From NCBI RefSeq assembly GCF_030271255.1, contig NZ_JASJOM010000013.1:1-64000 (forward strand): a stretch of 64,000 nucleotides of DNA. The letters run 5' to 3'. Source of the DNA: Peribacillus folii (lineage in GTDB: Bacteria; Bacillota; Bacilli; Bacillales; DSM-1321). Of the stretch, positions 35,866-44,914 are shown piece by piece (the first letter of the stretch is position 1; every line of letters begins with the position of its first letter). The notes beneath the pieces are model-generated. The model had not been told where the DNA came from. It did not search any database and was given only the letters and a program-made list of their open reading frames with translations. The position numbers and the translations under genes are program-made.

Positions 35866-35895
35866 TTGACAAATTCCGACCAAATGCGATATTAT
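35866..35895 (+). promoter_or_regulatory. Sigma-A promoter of metK
   Basis: TTGACA (35866-35871), 18 bp, TATTAT (35890-35895), about 12 bp before the SAM riboswitch. The preceding stretch 35642-35865 holds only short open frames without good support; I see no gene in it. Confidence 0.85.
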
Positions 35896-35912
35896 TTTAA
35901 ATTGTACGGATT

Positions 35913-36075
35913 CTCTTATCCCGAGTTGGTGGAGGGACAGGCCCTTTGAAACCCAGCAACCTGCCATATTGAACTTGACCAAAAGAGCAATCGCCGAAAA
36001 TAAAGCGGTGTTCTTCAAGGAAAAGTGGTGATGGTGCTAACCTGAGCAAGGTAAAAAACCCTTGAACGATAAGAG
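35913..36075 (+). ncRNA. SAM-I riboswitch (S-box leader)
   Basis: P1 is formed by CTCTTATC (35913-35920) and GATAAGAG (36068-36075). The S-box core GAGTTGGTGGAGGGAC, GCCCTTTGAAACCCAGCAACC and GTGGTGATGGTGCTAACC is complete. S-adenosylmethionine binding is expected to favour the downstream terminator and stop metK transcription. Confidence 0.95.
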
Positions 36076-36097
36076 TGAAAGGATAGAAGACAGAATG

Positions 36098-36140
36098 TTA
36101 AACCTTTCCTCATTTGCCAGGGAAGGTTTTTATGTTTTTT
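36098..36140 (+). terminator. Riboswitch-controlled terminator before metK
   Basis: AAACCTTTCC (36100-36109) pairs with GGGAAGGTTT (36120-36129), followed by T-rich sequence. It is the expression platform of the S-box. Confidence 0.85.
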
Positions 36141-36241
36141 AATTATTTCTGTGTCTATAGTTGAAGCTAATAAGGGAAAACGAGTTCCGTAAAAAATCAG
36201 GCTTATGCCTACCACATACTAACTTCCAAGGAGGAAATATG

Positions 36242-37432
36242 ATGTCAAAGAAACGTCTATTTACTTCTGAATCTGTTACAGAGGGCCATCCGGACAAGAT
36301 TTGTGATCAGATTTCAGATTCCATTTTAGATGCTATCCTTGCTAAGGATGCAAATGCACGTGTTGCGTGTGAAACAAGTGTAACGACAGGTCTTGTACTT
36401 GTTGCTGGTGAAATTACAACGTCCGCTTACGTGGATATTCCGCGTATCGTCCGTGATACGGTTGCAGGGATCGGCTACACTCGCGCTAAATACGGGTTCG
36501 ATGCTGAAACGTGTGCTGTATTGAGCTCGATCGATGAGCAGTCTGCCGATATCGCAGCTGGTGTCGATAAAGCGTTGGAAGCACGTGAAGGTAACATGTC
36601 TGATGAAGAAATCGATGCAATCGGTGCAGGGGACCAAGGTTTGATGTTCGGATTCGCCTGCAATGAAACCGAAGAGCTTATGCCGCTTCCGATTTCATTG
36701 GCACATAAGCTTTCATTCCGCTTGACTCAAGTGCGTAAAGATGAAACGCTTGCTTACTTGCGCCCAGATGGAAAAACTCAGGTGACAGTGGAATATGATG
36801 AAAATAACCAGCCTGTACGTGTGGATACGATCGTCATTTCTACACAGCATGATGCTGAAGTCACCCTTGAGCAAATTCAAGCCGACTTAAAAGAGCATGT
36901 GATCAAAGCGGTGGTTCCTGCTGAGTTGATCGATGCAGACACGAAGTACTTCATCAACCCGACTGGCCGTTTCGTAATTGGCGGACCTCAAGGGGATGCA
37001 GGTCTTACTGGACGTAAAATCATCGTTGATACGTACGGCGGATACGCTCGTCACGGCGGCGGTGCATTCTCCGGTAAGGATGCTACGAAAGTTGACCGTT
37101 CTGCGGCATACGCTGCTCGCTATGTGGCGAAAAACATCGTGGCTGCTGGCCTAGCTGATAAAGCCGAAGTTCAATTGGCTTACGCCATCGGTGTTGCAAA
37201 GCCTGTATCGATCTCGATTGATACATTCGGAACTGGCACAGTCAGCGAAGACGTCCTTGTTGACCTGGTTCGCGCCAACTTCGACCTTCGCCCGGCAGGG
37301 ATCATCAAAATGCTTGATCTTCGCCGCCCGATCTACAAGCAGACAGCTGCATACGGACACTTCGGCCGTACAGATGTCGATCTTCCATGGGAACGCACGG
37401 ATAAAGCAGAAACATTGAAAGCACAAGCGTGA
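36242..37432 (+). CDS. metK: S-adenosylmethionine synthetase
   Basis: A 396-residue enzyme that makes S-adenosylmethionine from methionine and ATP. Conserved segments: [60 protein letters not shown], and [19 protein letters not shown]. Two ATG codons stand in tandem at 36239 and 36242; the second gives normal spacing from AAGGAGG and the usual N-terminus. It is controlled by the S-box upstream, so the product represses its own synthesis. Confidence 0.97.
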   Translation: MSKKRLFTSESVTEGHPDKICDQISDSILDAILAKDANARVACETSVTTGLVLVAGEITTSAYVDIPRIVRDTVAGIGYTRAKYGFDAETCAVLSSIDEQSADIAAGVDKALEAREGNMSDEEIDAIGAGDQGLMFGFACNETEELMPLPISLAHKLSFRLTQVRKDETLAYLRPDGKTQVTVEYDENNQPVRVDTIVISTQHDAEVTLEQIQADLKEHVIKAVVPAELIDADTKYFINPTGRFVIGGPQGDAGLTGRKIIVDTYGGYARHGGGAFSGKDATKVDRSAAYAARYVAKNIVAAGLADKAEVQLAYAIGVAKPVSISIDTFGTGTVSEDVLVDLVRANFDLRPAGIIKMLDLRRPIYKQTAAYGHFGRTDVDLPWERTDKAETLKAQA

Positions 37433-37444
37433 TTTGGATAGAAA

Positions 37445-37479
37445 AGGTGCGCCGCTAATTGCGGCGCACCTTTTTTTTA
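37445..37479 (+). terminator. Terminator of metK
   Basis: AGGTGCGCCGC pairs with GCGGCGCACCT around TAATT, followed by eight T. Confidence 0.93.
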
Positions 37480-37578
37480 GGATTAATTTTGTTTGCGGAG
37501 GGAATAATTCAATAAACCCGGTAAGTGTGTACCATCTGAAATTGAGCTCGTACTAACAGGCTTGGCCAAGCCTTTGAT

Positions 37579-38100
37579 TCATTTTATGCGCTCTGCCGTT
37601 TTGTAGTATTGTCCTTTTTCGGCATATTCGCGTACGATTCGTTCCATGTCCTTACGATCTTCATCGTTGATCTCGCGGATTACTTTCGCTGGGCGTCCGA
37701 ATGCCAGCATATTCGGCGGGATTACTTTTCCTTGGGGGACGAGGCTGCCGGCACCGATAAAAGCTCCTTCGCCGATTTCAGCTTCATCTAGCACGATCGA
37801 GCCCATTCCGATCAATGCTCCTTTGCGGATTTTACAGCTATGTAAAATGACGCTATGGCCAATGGTTACTTCATCTTCCATGATCAATGGATGATTCGGG
37901 CTTTGGTGGAGGACACTATTATCTTGGATGCTGACTTTTTTTCCGATGATGGTTGGGGCCACATCGCCGCGGATGACAGTATTGAACCAGATGGACGATT
38001 CGCTGCCGATTATCACATCGCCTGTCACGACTGCATTCTCCGCAATATAAGCGCTTTCGGCAATTTCCGGTTCCTTGCCTTTGAACGGATAAATAATCAT
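37579..38100 (-). CDS. ytoA: Gamma-carbonic anhydrase-like hexapeptide protein (YtoA)
   Basis: A 173-residue left-handed beta-helix protein with repeating hexapeptides (AVVTGDVIIG, VSIQDNSVLH, VTIGHSVILH, ALIGMGSIVLD, AFIGAGSLV). The metal histidines of gamma-carbonic anhydrases are visible in QDNSVLHQSPNHP and TIGHSVILHS, as is the early IRGD arginine. Activity as carbonic anhydrase is unproven for this subgroup. The ATG at 38100 is preferred over a TTG two codons upstream because it gives a normal distance from AAAGGAA. Confidence 0.88.
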   Translation of the reverse strand: MIIYPFKGKEPEIAESAYIAENAVVTGDVIIGSESSIWFNTVIRGDVAPTIIGKKVSIQDNSVLHQSPNHPLIMEDEVTIGHSVILHSCKIRKGALIGMGSIVLDEAEIGEGAFIGAGSLVPQGKVIPPNMLAFGRPAKVIREINDEDRKDMERIVREYAEKGQYYKTAERIK

Positions 38101-38303
38101 TTTCAATCATTTCCTTTCCGAAGTGAAGGTTTTTATGTATTATTTTAATATACCGTATGCACATACACTTGGCTATTGATAATACGAAGTACGACTTGTT
38201 GGTTTTCTTTTTTGTCGAAGACCGCGAATATGGTTATAATTTATATATATTTTAACTATCATGGATCATATACAACAAGCGAAAAGTGAAAGGGGGATTT
38301 CGA

Positions 38304-39107
38304 ATGTGGAAATGGGAGACGGAAGGGGACGCAAAGGGCGTCATTGTCATCATTCACGGGGCCATGGAGCATCACGGCCGTTACAAATGGGTTACACAAA
38401 TGTGGCTTTCCGCCGGATACCATGTCGTCATGGGCGACCTTCCTGGACAGGGCATGACCACTCGTGCTTACCGGGGACATATCGATTCCTTTGATGAATA
38501 TTTAGATGAAGTGAAAAGCTGGATAGAGGAAGCCTACGAATACTCGCTTCCGGTCTTTTTGCTTGGACATAGCATGGGCGGGCTGATTTCGATACGGCTC
38601 CTTCAAGAAGAAGAATGGGACATTGCAGGTGTGATTTTATCATCACCTTGTTTAGGGCTCATGACCAAGCCCCCGAAATTCCTGGCAACGATCTCGCACG
38701 GCTTGAACCTCGTGATGCCGCAATTCAGGGTCGATTCGGGTTTATCTCCTGAAATGGCAACAAGAAGTTCGGAAGTCCGTGAATGCGATCGGAATGATAC
38801 ATTATACATCACAAAGGTCTCCGTTCGCTGGTACCGTGAGCTTTCCCAGGCCATGAAGGATGCTTTTGAGGAAATCCCTGAATTTCAGGATGTACCGCTG
38901 CTGGTCATGCAGGGGGGCGATGATCGGATCGTGAACAAGAAGGCGGTTCGGGAATGGTTTAATTATAACCTGGCGAGTGAGAAGCAATATAAGGAATGGC
39001 CCAAGCTCTATCATGAAATCTTTAACGAGCCGGAACGTGATGATGTATTTCAATATGCGCTGAGCTTTGTGGAGAATCGCCTGAAAATATTGGGGTATGT
39101 CGTTTGA
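38304..39107 (+). CDS. ytpA: Alpha/beta hydrolase, YtpA/lysophospholipase-like
   Basis: A 267-residue monoacylglycerol lipase/lysophospholipase-type hydrolase. The oxyanion segment is HGAMEHHGRY, the nucleophile S90 in GHSMGG, the acid in MQGGDDRIV and the base histidine in KLYHEIFNE. B. subtilis YtpA is linked to synthesis of the phospholipid antibiotic bacilysocin; whether this organism makes it is not known. The ATG at 38304 follows AAAGGGGGA; the in-frame GTG at 38286 overlaps that site. Confidence 0.88.
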   Translation: MWKWETEGDAKGVIVIIHGAMEHHGRYKWVTQMWLSAGYHVVMGDLPGQGMTTRAYRGHIDSFDEYLDEVKSWIEEAYEYSLPVFLLGHSMGGLISIRLLQEEEWDIAGVILSSPCLGLMTKPPKFLATISHGLNLVMPQFRVDSGLSPEMATRSSEVRECDRNDTLYITKVSVRWYRELSQAMKDAFEEIPEFQDVPLLVMQGGDDRIVNKKAVREWFNYNLASEKQYKEWPKLYHEIFNEPERDDVFQYALSFVENRLKILGYVV

Positions 39108-39117
39108 CCCCTAGCAT

Positions 39118-39155
39118 GTAAAAAGCTGCCGAAGTGAGCTGATCGGCAGCTTTTA
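39118..39155. terminator. Bidirectional terminator (ytpA / mnmM)
   Basis: AAAAGCTGCCGA pairs with TCGGCAGCTTTT around a 10-base loop. Confidence 0.85.
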
Positions 39156-39199
39156 TTTGTTTGAAAATGGCTATAACCCGTCCGCACCGACCGTCAGGA

Positions 39200-39772
39200 T
39201 CACCTTTTTTCGATCGCGACGATGAAGGGGGGATGATTGGCTTGGTTGATGAAGCCGTACTTCAGGATATGAGCCTTTTCCTGAGGAAAGCTTTGCACAT
39301 AATCCATCAGTGCGTCGCGTTCCTGAGATCCGCCTGGATGGCCATGGTAGATGACGAGAATGATGATGCCCTCAGGAGCGAGATGATTGAACAGCTGTTC
39401 AATGGCGGTTTTGGTCGTTTCGGCTTGGGTGATGATCGATTTATCCCCGCCAGGGAGGTAGCCCAGATTGAAAATGGCCCCGGTGATTTTTCCAGCATGT
39501 TCTGGCTTGATATAGGTACTCAGCAGTTCGTGGCCAGCGTGAATGAGTGTACATTGCTTGATCAGACCTTCGTTCACCAGCTTGGCCCTTGTGTTTTCGA
39601 GGGCTTCCTTTTGGATATCGAAGCTATAGACTTGTCCGTTTTCCCCGGTAAGATTGGCAAGGAAGGCTGTATCGAAGCCGTTCCCCATCGTGCCATCAAC
39701 GGCGATATCTCCGGGGTGCACCGCTTTTTCCAGCAAAAGTCTTGCGAAAGGCAAGATGCGGTCAAGCTTCAT
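39200..39772 (-). CDS. mnmM: tRNA wobble-uridine methyltransferase MnmM (YtqB)
   Basis: A 190-residue SAM-dependent methyltransferase. The SAM-binding loop is VDGTMGNGFDTAFLA, with FDIQKEAL after it and NLGYLPGGDK as the likely catalytic NxGYLPG motif. B. subtilis YtqB has been identified as MnmM, which methylates the aminomethyl group at the tRNA wobble uridine in place of the MnmC methyltransferase domain. The ATG at 39772 overlaps the stop of the radical-SAM gene as ATGA, so the two are made together. AAGGGGG lies upstream. Confidence 0.88.
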   Translation of the reverse strand: MKLDRILPFARLLLEKAVHPGDIAVDGTMGNGFDTAFLANLTGENGQVYSFDIQKEALENTRAKLVNEGLIKQCTLIHAGHELLSTYIKPEHAGKITGAIFNLGYLPGGDKSIITQAETTKTAIEQLFNHLAPEGIIILVIYHGHPGGSQERDALMDYVQSFPQEKAHILKYGFINQANHPPFIVAIEKR

Positions 39773-40731
39773 TTGTTCGTCCCCCTTATCAGATGTTTTT
39801 TCCCTTGCCAGCTGTCCCGGCGTTTCAATTCGGCATCGATGGCATTGAGGACATCCCATTTATTGACGCTCCACATCGGACCGATCATCAAATCGATCGG
39901 ACCGTCACCGGTAATGCGATGAACGATCATTTCTTTCGGGATGACTTCCAGCTGGTCACATACGAGGCTGACATATTCATCACGGTCAAGGAATTCGACC
40001 ATGCCTTTTTCATATTGCTTGACCATCGGCGTCCCCTTCAAAAGATGGAGCAAATGGATTTTTATGCCCTGCACATCGAGCTTGGCGACCTCCCGTGCCG
40101 TTTCCATCATCATCTCGTAATCCTCTTGAGGAAGGCCGTTGATGATATGGGAGCATACGCGGATGCCATGCTTACGCAGCTTGTCGACACCTTCTTTGTA
40201 GCAATCGAAGTCATGGGCGCGGTTGATCATCGCCGCGGTCTTTTCATGAACCGTCTGCAGGCCGAGCTCCACCCATAGGTACGTGCGCTCGTTCAATTCT
40301 GCCAAATACTCGACCACATCATCCGGCAGGCAGTCCGGGCGTGTCGCTATCGAGAGCCCGACCACACCTTCCTGGGTCAATACTTGCTCATATTTTTCAC
40401 GAAGGACCCCCACGGGTGCGTGCGTATTCGTGAACGCTTGGAAATAGGCCATATACTTGCCGTCCTTCCATTTATGGTGCATCCGTTCGCTGATTTTTTT
40501 GAATTGGACGTCGAGCGGCTCGACGCGGCTTCCGGCAAAGTCACCCGAGCCTGCAGCACTGCAGAAGGTACAGCCTCCATGTGCGACTGTTCCGTCCCGG
40601 TTCGGGCAATCAAAGCCGCCATCCAGGGCAACCTTGAAAACCTTATGTCCGAAATGGTTCCTCAAGTGGTAATTCCATGTATGATATCGTTTATGATCCG
40701 TTGCATATATAAACGGGTTTGCTTGATTCAA
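39769..40731 (-). CDS. ytqA: TIGR01212-type radical SAM protein (YtqA)
   Basis: A 320-residue radical SAM protein with the cluster-binding cysteines in FDCPNRDGTVAHGGCTFC, a CX..CXXC variant with longer spacing as usual for this subfamily. GLSIATRPDCLPDDVV, WVELGLQTVHEKT and SHIINGLPQEDYEMM follow. Translational overlap with mnmM links it to tRNA wobble modification, which I understand has been proposed; the exact reaction should be treated as inference. TTG at 40731 is the likely start, 7 bases after AAGGAGGT. Confidence 0.87.
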   Translation of the reverse strand: MNQANPFIYATDHKRYHTWNYHLRNHFGHKVFKVALDGGFDCPNRDGTVAHGGCTFCSAAGSGDFAGSRVEPLDVQFKKISERMHHKWKDGKYMAYFQAFTNTHAPVGVLREKYEQVLTQEGVVGLSIATRPDCLPDDVVEYLAELNERTYLWVELGLQTVHEKTAAMINRAHDFDCYKEGVDKLRKHGIRVCSHIINGLPQEDYEMMMETAREVAKLDVQGIKIHLLHLLKGTPMVKQYEKGMVEFLDRDEYVSLVCDQLEVIPKEMIVHRITGDGPIDLMIGPMWSVNKWDVLNAIDAELKRRDSWQGKKHLIRGTNK

Positions 40732-40895
40732 ATCAGCAACCTCCTTGGTATAAATAAAGCGCACGATATATTATACAACATTCTGGCAGCTAGGTCTTTT
40801 TTTCGAAAATAAGCGTATACTGTATACTTGAGGGCTGAACATATGGCTGCTACTTCCACAATAGCTAGTGAAAGACTATATCCAATCGGGAGCTG

Positions 40896-41408
40896 ATGGA
40901 CATGACCGGTCAAGTTGAAGAAGCGATCAATCTTATGAAAAAGCGATTAGCCCAAAAGGATCTGTCAATCGAAATGAAGGGAGAAGGGATCATTTACCAA
41001 TCGACCTGTACCTTCAATTCACCTGCTTCAGATGAGGAAATCCAGTCATTTGAAAAGAAAACCGGATTGCATCTGCCCGGGGATTATAAGGAATTTTTAA
41101 AAATAACCAATGGCTGCCGTCTGTTCGAATCACGAAAATCAGGCGGGGAAAATGATTTATATAGCCTTGAGGATATTATTAATTACACATATGAAGTGCC
41201 ATATGAAGGATGCTTCAAGGTAGCCTGCATATATCAAGATAATATCGTCATCAATGGGGGCGCCATCGCCATGGGCGATAAGGAGTATATCATGGTCAAA
41301 GGCCATCTCGATGATTTCGAAGAAGGCAGAAAACTGCACATGAGCTTTGCCGAATGGATCGAACGTTTCCTATCCGATCAAGGTGAGAAGTTTTGGGATA
41401 AGCGCTGA
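40896..41408 (+). CDS. SMI1/KNR4 (SUKH) family protein
   Basis: A 170-residue protein with the SUKH fold signature: SDEEIQSFEKKTGLHLPGDYKEFLKITNGCRLF, a run resembling LYSLEDI and a final GRKLHMSFAEWIERFL. SUKH proteins often serve as immunity proteins to polymorphic or contact-dependent toxins, but many are solitary. No toxin gene adjoins it. Start at 40896 (ATG), with another ATG two codons on that has better spacing from GGGAG. Confidence 0.82.
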   Translation: MDMTGQVEEAINLMKKRLAQKDLSIEMKGEGIIYQSTCTFNSPASDEEIQSFEKKTGLHLPGDYKEFLKITNGCRLFESRKSGGENDLYSLEDIINYTYEVPYEGCFKVACIYQDNIVINGGAIAMGDKEYIMVKGHLDDFEEGRKLHMSFAEWIERFLSDQGEKFWDKR

Positions 41409-41499
41409 TCAAAAAAAATGATAATCCTCTCGTTATTTGCCCAAACTAATCAAGATGATTAGAAATCATCCAAATGATACGCGAAGGAGAGGGTTTGAA

Positions 41500-41763
41500 A
41501 TGGCAACCAGACAATCCGTCGATCATTTTTTAGAGCAATGTGAAGGGGCTCTCCATTTTGCAGAGTATGAATTTAATGAGGCCTCACGGCAAGAACATTA
41601 TGATGATGAACAATTTCAAAATTCGCAAAGGTATATAGAAGAGGCTTTGACGGATATGGAACGATTGTATGCCAGTTCGAATGACCAGCAACGGGAAATG
41701 CTTTCGCGGATGAAGCAGCAGATGAACGAATTGAGGAATGAAATGATTCTACTGCGACATTAA
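41500..41763 (+). CDS. ytzC: YtzC-like DUF2524 protein
   Basis: An 87-residue, mostly helical, acidic protein starting MATRQSVDHFLEQCEGALHF. It matches the small YtzC/DUF2524 family of Bacillus, of unknown role. AAGGAGAG is 8 bases before the ATG at 41500; the upstream part of the open frame has no ribosome-binding site. Confidence 0.82.
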   Translation: MATRQSVDHFLEQCEGALHFAEYEFNEASRQEHYDDEQFQNSQRYIEEALTDMERLYASSNDQQREMLSRMKQQMNELRNEMILLRH

Positions 41764-41771
41764 AGGGAAGC

Positions 41772-41803
41772 AAGGGAGCTATGCGAGCATAGCTCTCTTT
41801 TTG
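41772..41803 (+). terminator. Terminator of ytzC
   Basis: AGGGAGCTATGC pairs with GCATAGCTCTCT (G-T pairs) around GA, followed by TTTT. Confidence 0.82.
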
Positions 41804-41866
41804 CACGATTTTGCTTTGATTCGCATATATAATGAAAAACCTGGCGATAATGTTTGTGTACGGCTA

Positions 41867-41895
41867 TTGCAATTATCAATGAAATTGACTAGAAT
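41867..41895 (+). promoter_or_regulatory. Sigma-A promoter of leuS
   Basis: TTGCAA (41867-41872), 17 bp, TAGAAT (41890-41895), about 35 bp before the T-box leader. Confidence 0.75.
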
Positions 41896-41927
41896 TAAAT
41901 AAAATCCAATATTCTCATAAAGACTAT

Positions 41928-42172
41928 GATGAGGAACAGTAGCGATTTTATTCCAGTATAGAGAGTTGACGGGTGGTGCAAGTCAACCTGGGATGTTCGT
42001 GAACTCGCCTTGGAGTTTCAGGTGTGAAGGGTAAAAGTAATGCCTGACGAACGAATCCGCGTTACGGATGATTCAAGCTGGGCGGATTTTAGCTATCGCC
42101 AATGTGGGTGGTACCGCGGGAAGATATACATAATCCTCTCGTCCCTATTTTGGGATGAGGGGTTTTTTATTG
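41928..42172 (+). ncRNA. T-box leader of leuS
   Basis: The conserved T-box segment AATGTGGGTGGTACCGCGG is at 42101-42119. In stem I, GAACTCGCC places a CTC leucine specifier at 42004-42006. The terminator CCTCTCGTCCC/GGGATGAGGGG with T run is at 42133-42168. Uncharged tRNA-Leu is expected to stabilise the antiterminator and allow leuS transcription. Confidence 0.94.
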
Positions 42173-42203
42173 TTTTTCATACGGAAATTAGGAGGAAAAT
42201 CAA

Positions 42204-44618
42204 ATGAGTTTTGACCATAGAAGCATAGAGACGAAATGGCAGCAGTACTGGGAGGGCAACAAGACATTCAAGACGGGTGAAGAAAGCGGCAAGCGCAAGT
42301 TCTACGCACTTGATATGTTCCCATATCCTTCGGGGGCAGGCCTTCATGTAGGACACCCGGAAGGCTACACGGCAAGCGATATTTTGGCCAGGATGAAGCG
42401 CGCTCAAGGGTATAATGTGTTGCATCCGATTGGCTGGGATGCCTTCGGACTTCCGGCAGAGCAATATGCGATCGATACGGGAAATGACCCAGCGGTATTC
42501 ACGGAGCACAACATCAACACGTTCCGCCGCCAAATCAAGGCGCTTGGTTTTTCTTATGACTGGGATCGTGAAATCAATACGACGGATCCGGATTATTATA
42601 AATGGACGCAATGGATCTTCTTGAAATTATATGAAAAAGGCCTCGCTTATATTGACGAAGTGGCGGTTAACTGGTGTCCTGCACTTGGAACGGTCTTGGC
42701 GAACGAAGAAGTCATCGATGGAAAAAGTGAGCGGGGCGGCCATCCGGTCGAGCGCCGTCCGATGAAGCAATGGATGCTTCGCATCACAGCCTATGCAGAC
42801 CGTTTAATCGATGACTTGAATGATGTGGATTGGCCGGAAAACATCAAGGATATGCAGCGTAACTGGATTGGCCGTTCCGAGGGTGCGGAGGTTACCTTCC
42901 ATATCGATGGTCACCAAGATACGTTCACGGTGTTCACGACCCGTCCGGATACATTATTCGGGGCAACATATGCCGTATTGGCTCCTGAACATCCCTTTGT
43001 CGGGAAAATTACGACGGCTGAGCAAAAAGGTGCAGTGGAAGCTTATTTGGATGAAGTCAAGCATAAAAGCGATTTGGAACGTACGGACTTGGCTAAAGAT
43101 AAAACAGGCGTTTTCACGGGTGCTTATGCGATTAATCCGGTAAACGGCGAAAAAATGCCGATCTGGATTGCCGACTACGTGCTGATCAGCTACGGAACCG
43201 GAGCGATCATGGCGGTTCCTGCCCATGATGAACGTGATTATGAGTTTGCTGTCAAGTTTGATTTACCGATCAAGGAAGTCGTCGCTGGCGGGGATGTCAC
43301 GAGTGAAGCCTATACAGGCGATGGCCTTCATGTCAATTCGGATTTCCTTGATGGAATGAATAAAGAAGAGGGCATTTCAGCCATGATCAAATGGCTGGAA
43401 GAAAAAGAAATCGGTACGAAGAAAATAACCTACCGCCTTCGCGATTGGTTATTCAGCCGTCAGCGTTACTGGGGTGAACCGATTCCGATCATCCATTGGG
43501 AAGATGGGACGATGTCTGCATTGAAGGAAGAGGAACTTCCGTTGATCTTACCGAAAACGACAGACATCAAGCCTTCGGGCACTGGCGAATCTCCACTTGC
43601 GAACATTGCGGAATGGGTGAACGTAACGGATGGAAACGGACGGAAAGGCCGCCGCGAGACAAACACGATGCCGCAATGGGCAGGCAGCAGCTGGTACTTC
43701 CTTCGCTATATCGACCCGGACAACAAGGAAGCTTTGGCAGATCCTGAAAAATTGAAAGAATGGATGCCGGTCGACATTTATATTGGCGGTGCCGAGCATG
43801 CGGTGCTTCACTTGCTCTACGCGCGCTTCTGGCATAAATTCTTGTACGATATCGGCGTCGTGCCAACGAAGGAGCCGTTCCAAAACCTATTCAACCAAGG
43901 AATGATTCTTGGCGAGAATAATGAAAAAATGAGTAAATCAAAAGGAAACGTCGTGAATCCTGATGATATCGTGGAAAGCCATGGTGCCGACACACTTCGC
44001 ATGTACGAAATGTTCATGGGTCCATTGGATGCCTCGATTGCCTGGTCGACAAACGGACTGGATGGTTCGCGCAGGTTCCTCGACCGTATCTGGCGTTTAT
44101 TGGTCAACGAGGACGGAACGTTAACGGATAAGCTGACCGAGACGGATGACACGGGCAAGCTTGAGAAGGTCTATCATCAAACGGCTAAAAAAGTGACTGA
44201 GAACTACGAGGAATTGAAATTCAATACGGCGATTTCACAATTGATGGTATTCATCAATGACGCGTATAAAGCGGATTCGCTTCCTAACGTATATGTTGAG
44301 GGCTTCGTCAAACTGCTTGCACCGGTTGCACCGCATATTGCCGAAGAGCTTTGGTCCAAACTAGGGCACACCGAGAGCATCACATACGGAACATGGCCGG
44401 CCTTCGATGAAGCGAAGCTAGTGGATAACGAAGTCGAAATCGTCATCCAAATCAACGGAAAAGTCAAAACGAAATTAATGGTGCCAACTGACACCACGAA
44501 AGAAAAACTGGAAGAAATCGCGATGGGCGATGACTCCATCAAGGAACAAATCGATGGGAAAACGATTCGCAAAGTCATTGCCGTACCTGGCAAATTGGTT
44601 AATATCGTCGCAAATTAA
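42204..44618 (+). CDS. leuS: Leucyl-tRNA synthetase
   Basis: An 804-residue class Ia synthetase that charges tRNA-Leu. The HIGH-type motif is in [16 protein letters not shown] near the N-terminus, and the KMSKS motif is in [16 protein letters not shown]. An editing CP1 domain lies between ([28 protein letters not shown]), and an anticodon-binding region follows. Length and motif order match bacterial LeuRS. It starts at an ATG after TTAGGAGG and is controlled by the T-box. Confidence 0.97.
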   Translation: MSFDHRSIETKWQQYWEGNKTFKTGEESGKRKFYALDMFPYPSGAGLHVGHPEGYTASDILARMKRAQGYNVLHPIGWDAFGLPAEQYAIDTGNDPAVFTEHNINTFRRQIKALGFSYDWDREINTTDPDYYKWTQWIFLKLYEKGLAYIDEVAVNWCPALGTVLANEEVIDGKSERGGHPVERRPMKQWMLRITAYADRLIDDLNDVDWPENIKDMQRNWIGRSEGAEVTFHIDGHQDTFTVFTTRPDTLFGATYAVLAPEHPFVGKITTAEQKGAVEAYLDEVKHKSDLERTDLAKDKTGVFTGAYAINPVNGEKMPIWIADYVLISYGTGAIMAVPAHDERDYEFAVKFDLPIKEVVAGGDVTSEAYTGDGLHVNSDFLDGMNKEEGISAMIKWLEEKEIGTKKITYRLRDWLFSRQRYWGEPIPIIHWEDGTMSALKEEELPLILPKTTDIKPSGTGESPLANIAEWVNVTDGNGRKGRRETNTMPQWAGSSWYFLRYIDPDNKEALADPEKLKEWMPVDIYIGGAEHAVLHLLYARFWHKFLYDIGVVPTKEPFQNLFNQGMILGENNEKMSKSKGNVVNPDDIVESHGADTLRMYEMFMGPLDASIAWSTNGLDGSRRFLDRIWRLLVNEDGTLTDKLTETDDTGKLEKVYHQTAKKVTENYEELKFNTAISQLMVFINDAYKADSLPNVYVEGFVKLLAPVAPHIAEELWSKLGHTESITYGTWPAFDEAKLVDNEVEIVIQINGKVKTKLMVPTDTTKEKLEEIAMGDDSIKEQIDGKTIRKVIAVPGKLVNIVAN

Positions 44619-44629
44619 AGGGATCGAAG

Positions 44630-44672
44630 GAAAGCTGCTCCGCATGAGTTCATGCTGGGGCAGCTTTTTTTG
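44630..44672 (+). terminator. Terminator of leuS
   Basis: AAAGCTGCTCC pairs with GGGGCAGCTTT around a 15-base loop, followed by T. Confidence 0.85.
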
Positions 44673-44872
44673 AGTGGACGAAGCAGGACTTAAGTCTTAT
44701 TTGATGGCGCCTGTTTTCATATAAAATCATCAGAAGTTCTCCAATGGTTTCCAATTATCTCGCTTGCTTGGTACATGGGAATCATTTTTCGGTCTGATGC
44801 TCACTTATATCAACATTTTCCAAAGAAAAGGGAAAAAATTGGTTGATTAAATCTGTTAGTGTGATAATTTGG

Positions 44873-44884
44873 TATAGTACTATA
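44873..44884 (+). promoter_or_regulatory. Palindrome before the S8 protease gene
   Basis: TATAGTACTATA is a perfect 12-bp palindrome about 30 bp before the start codon. A -10-like GATAAT lies at 44862-44867 with TTGGTT 18 bp upstream, so the palindrome would sit at the transcription start. It may be an operator or just an AT-rich start region. Confidence 0.4.
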
Positions 44885-44914
44885 TTTTTTTAACCAGATA
44901 TTGGAGGTAAAAGC

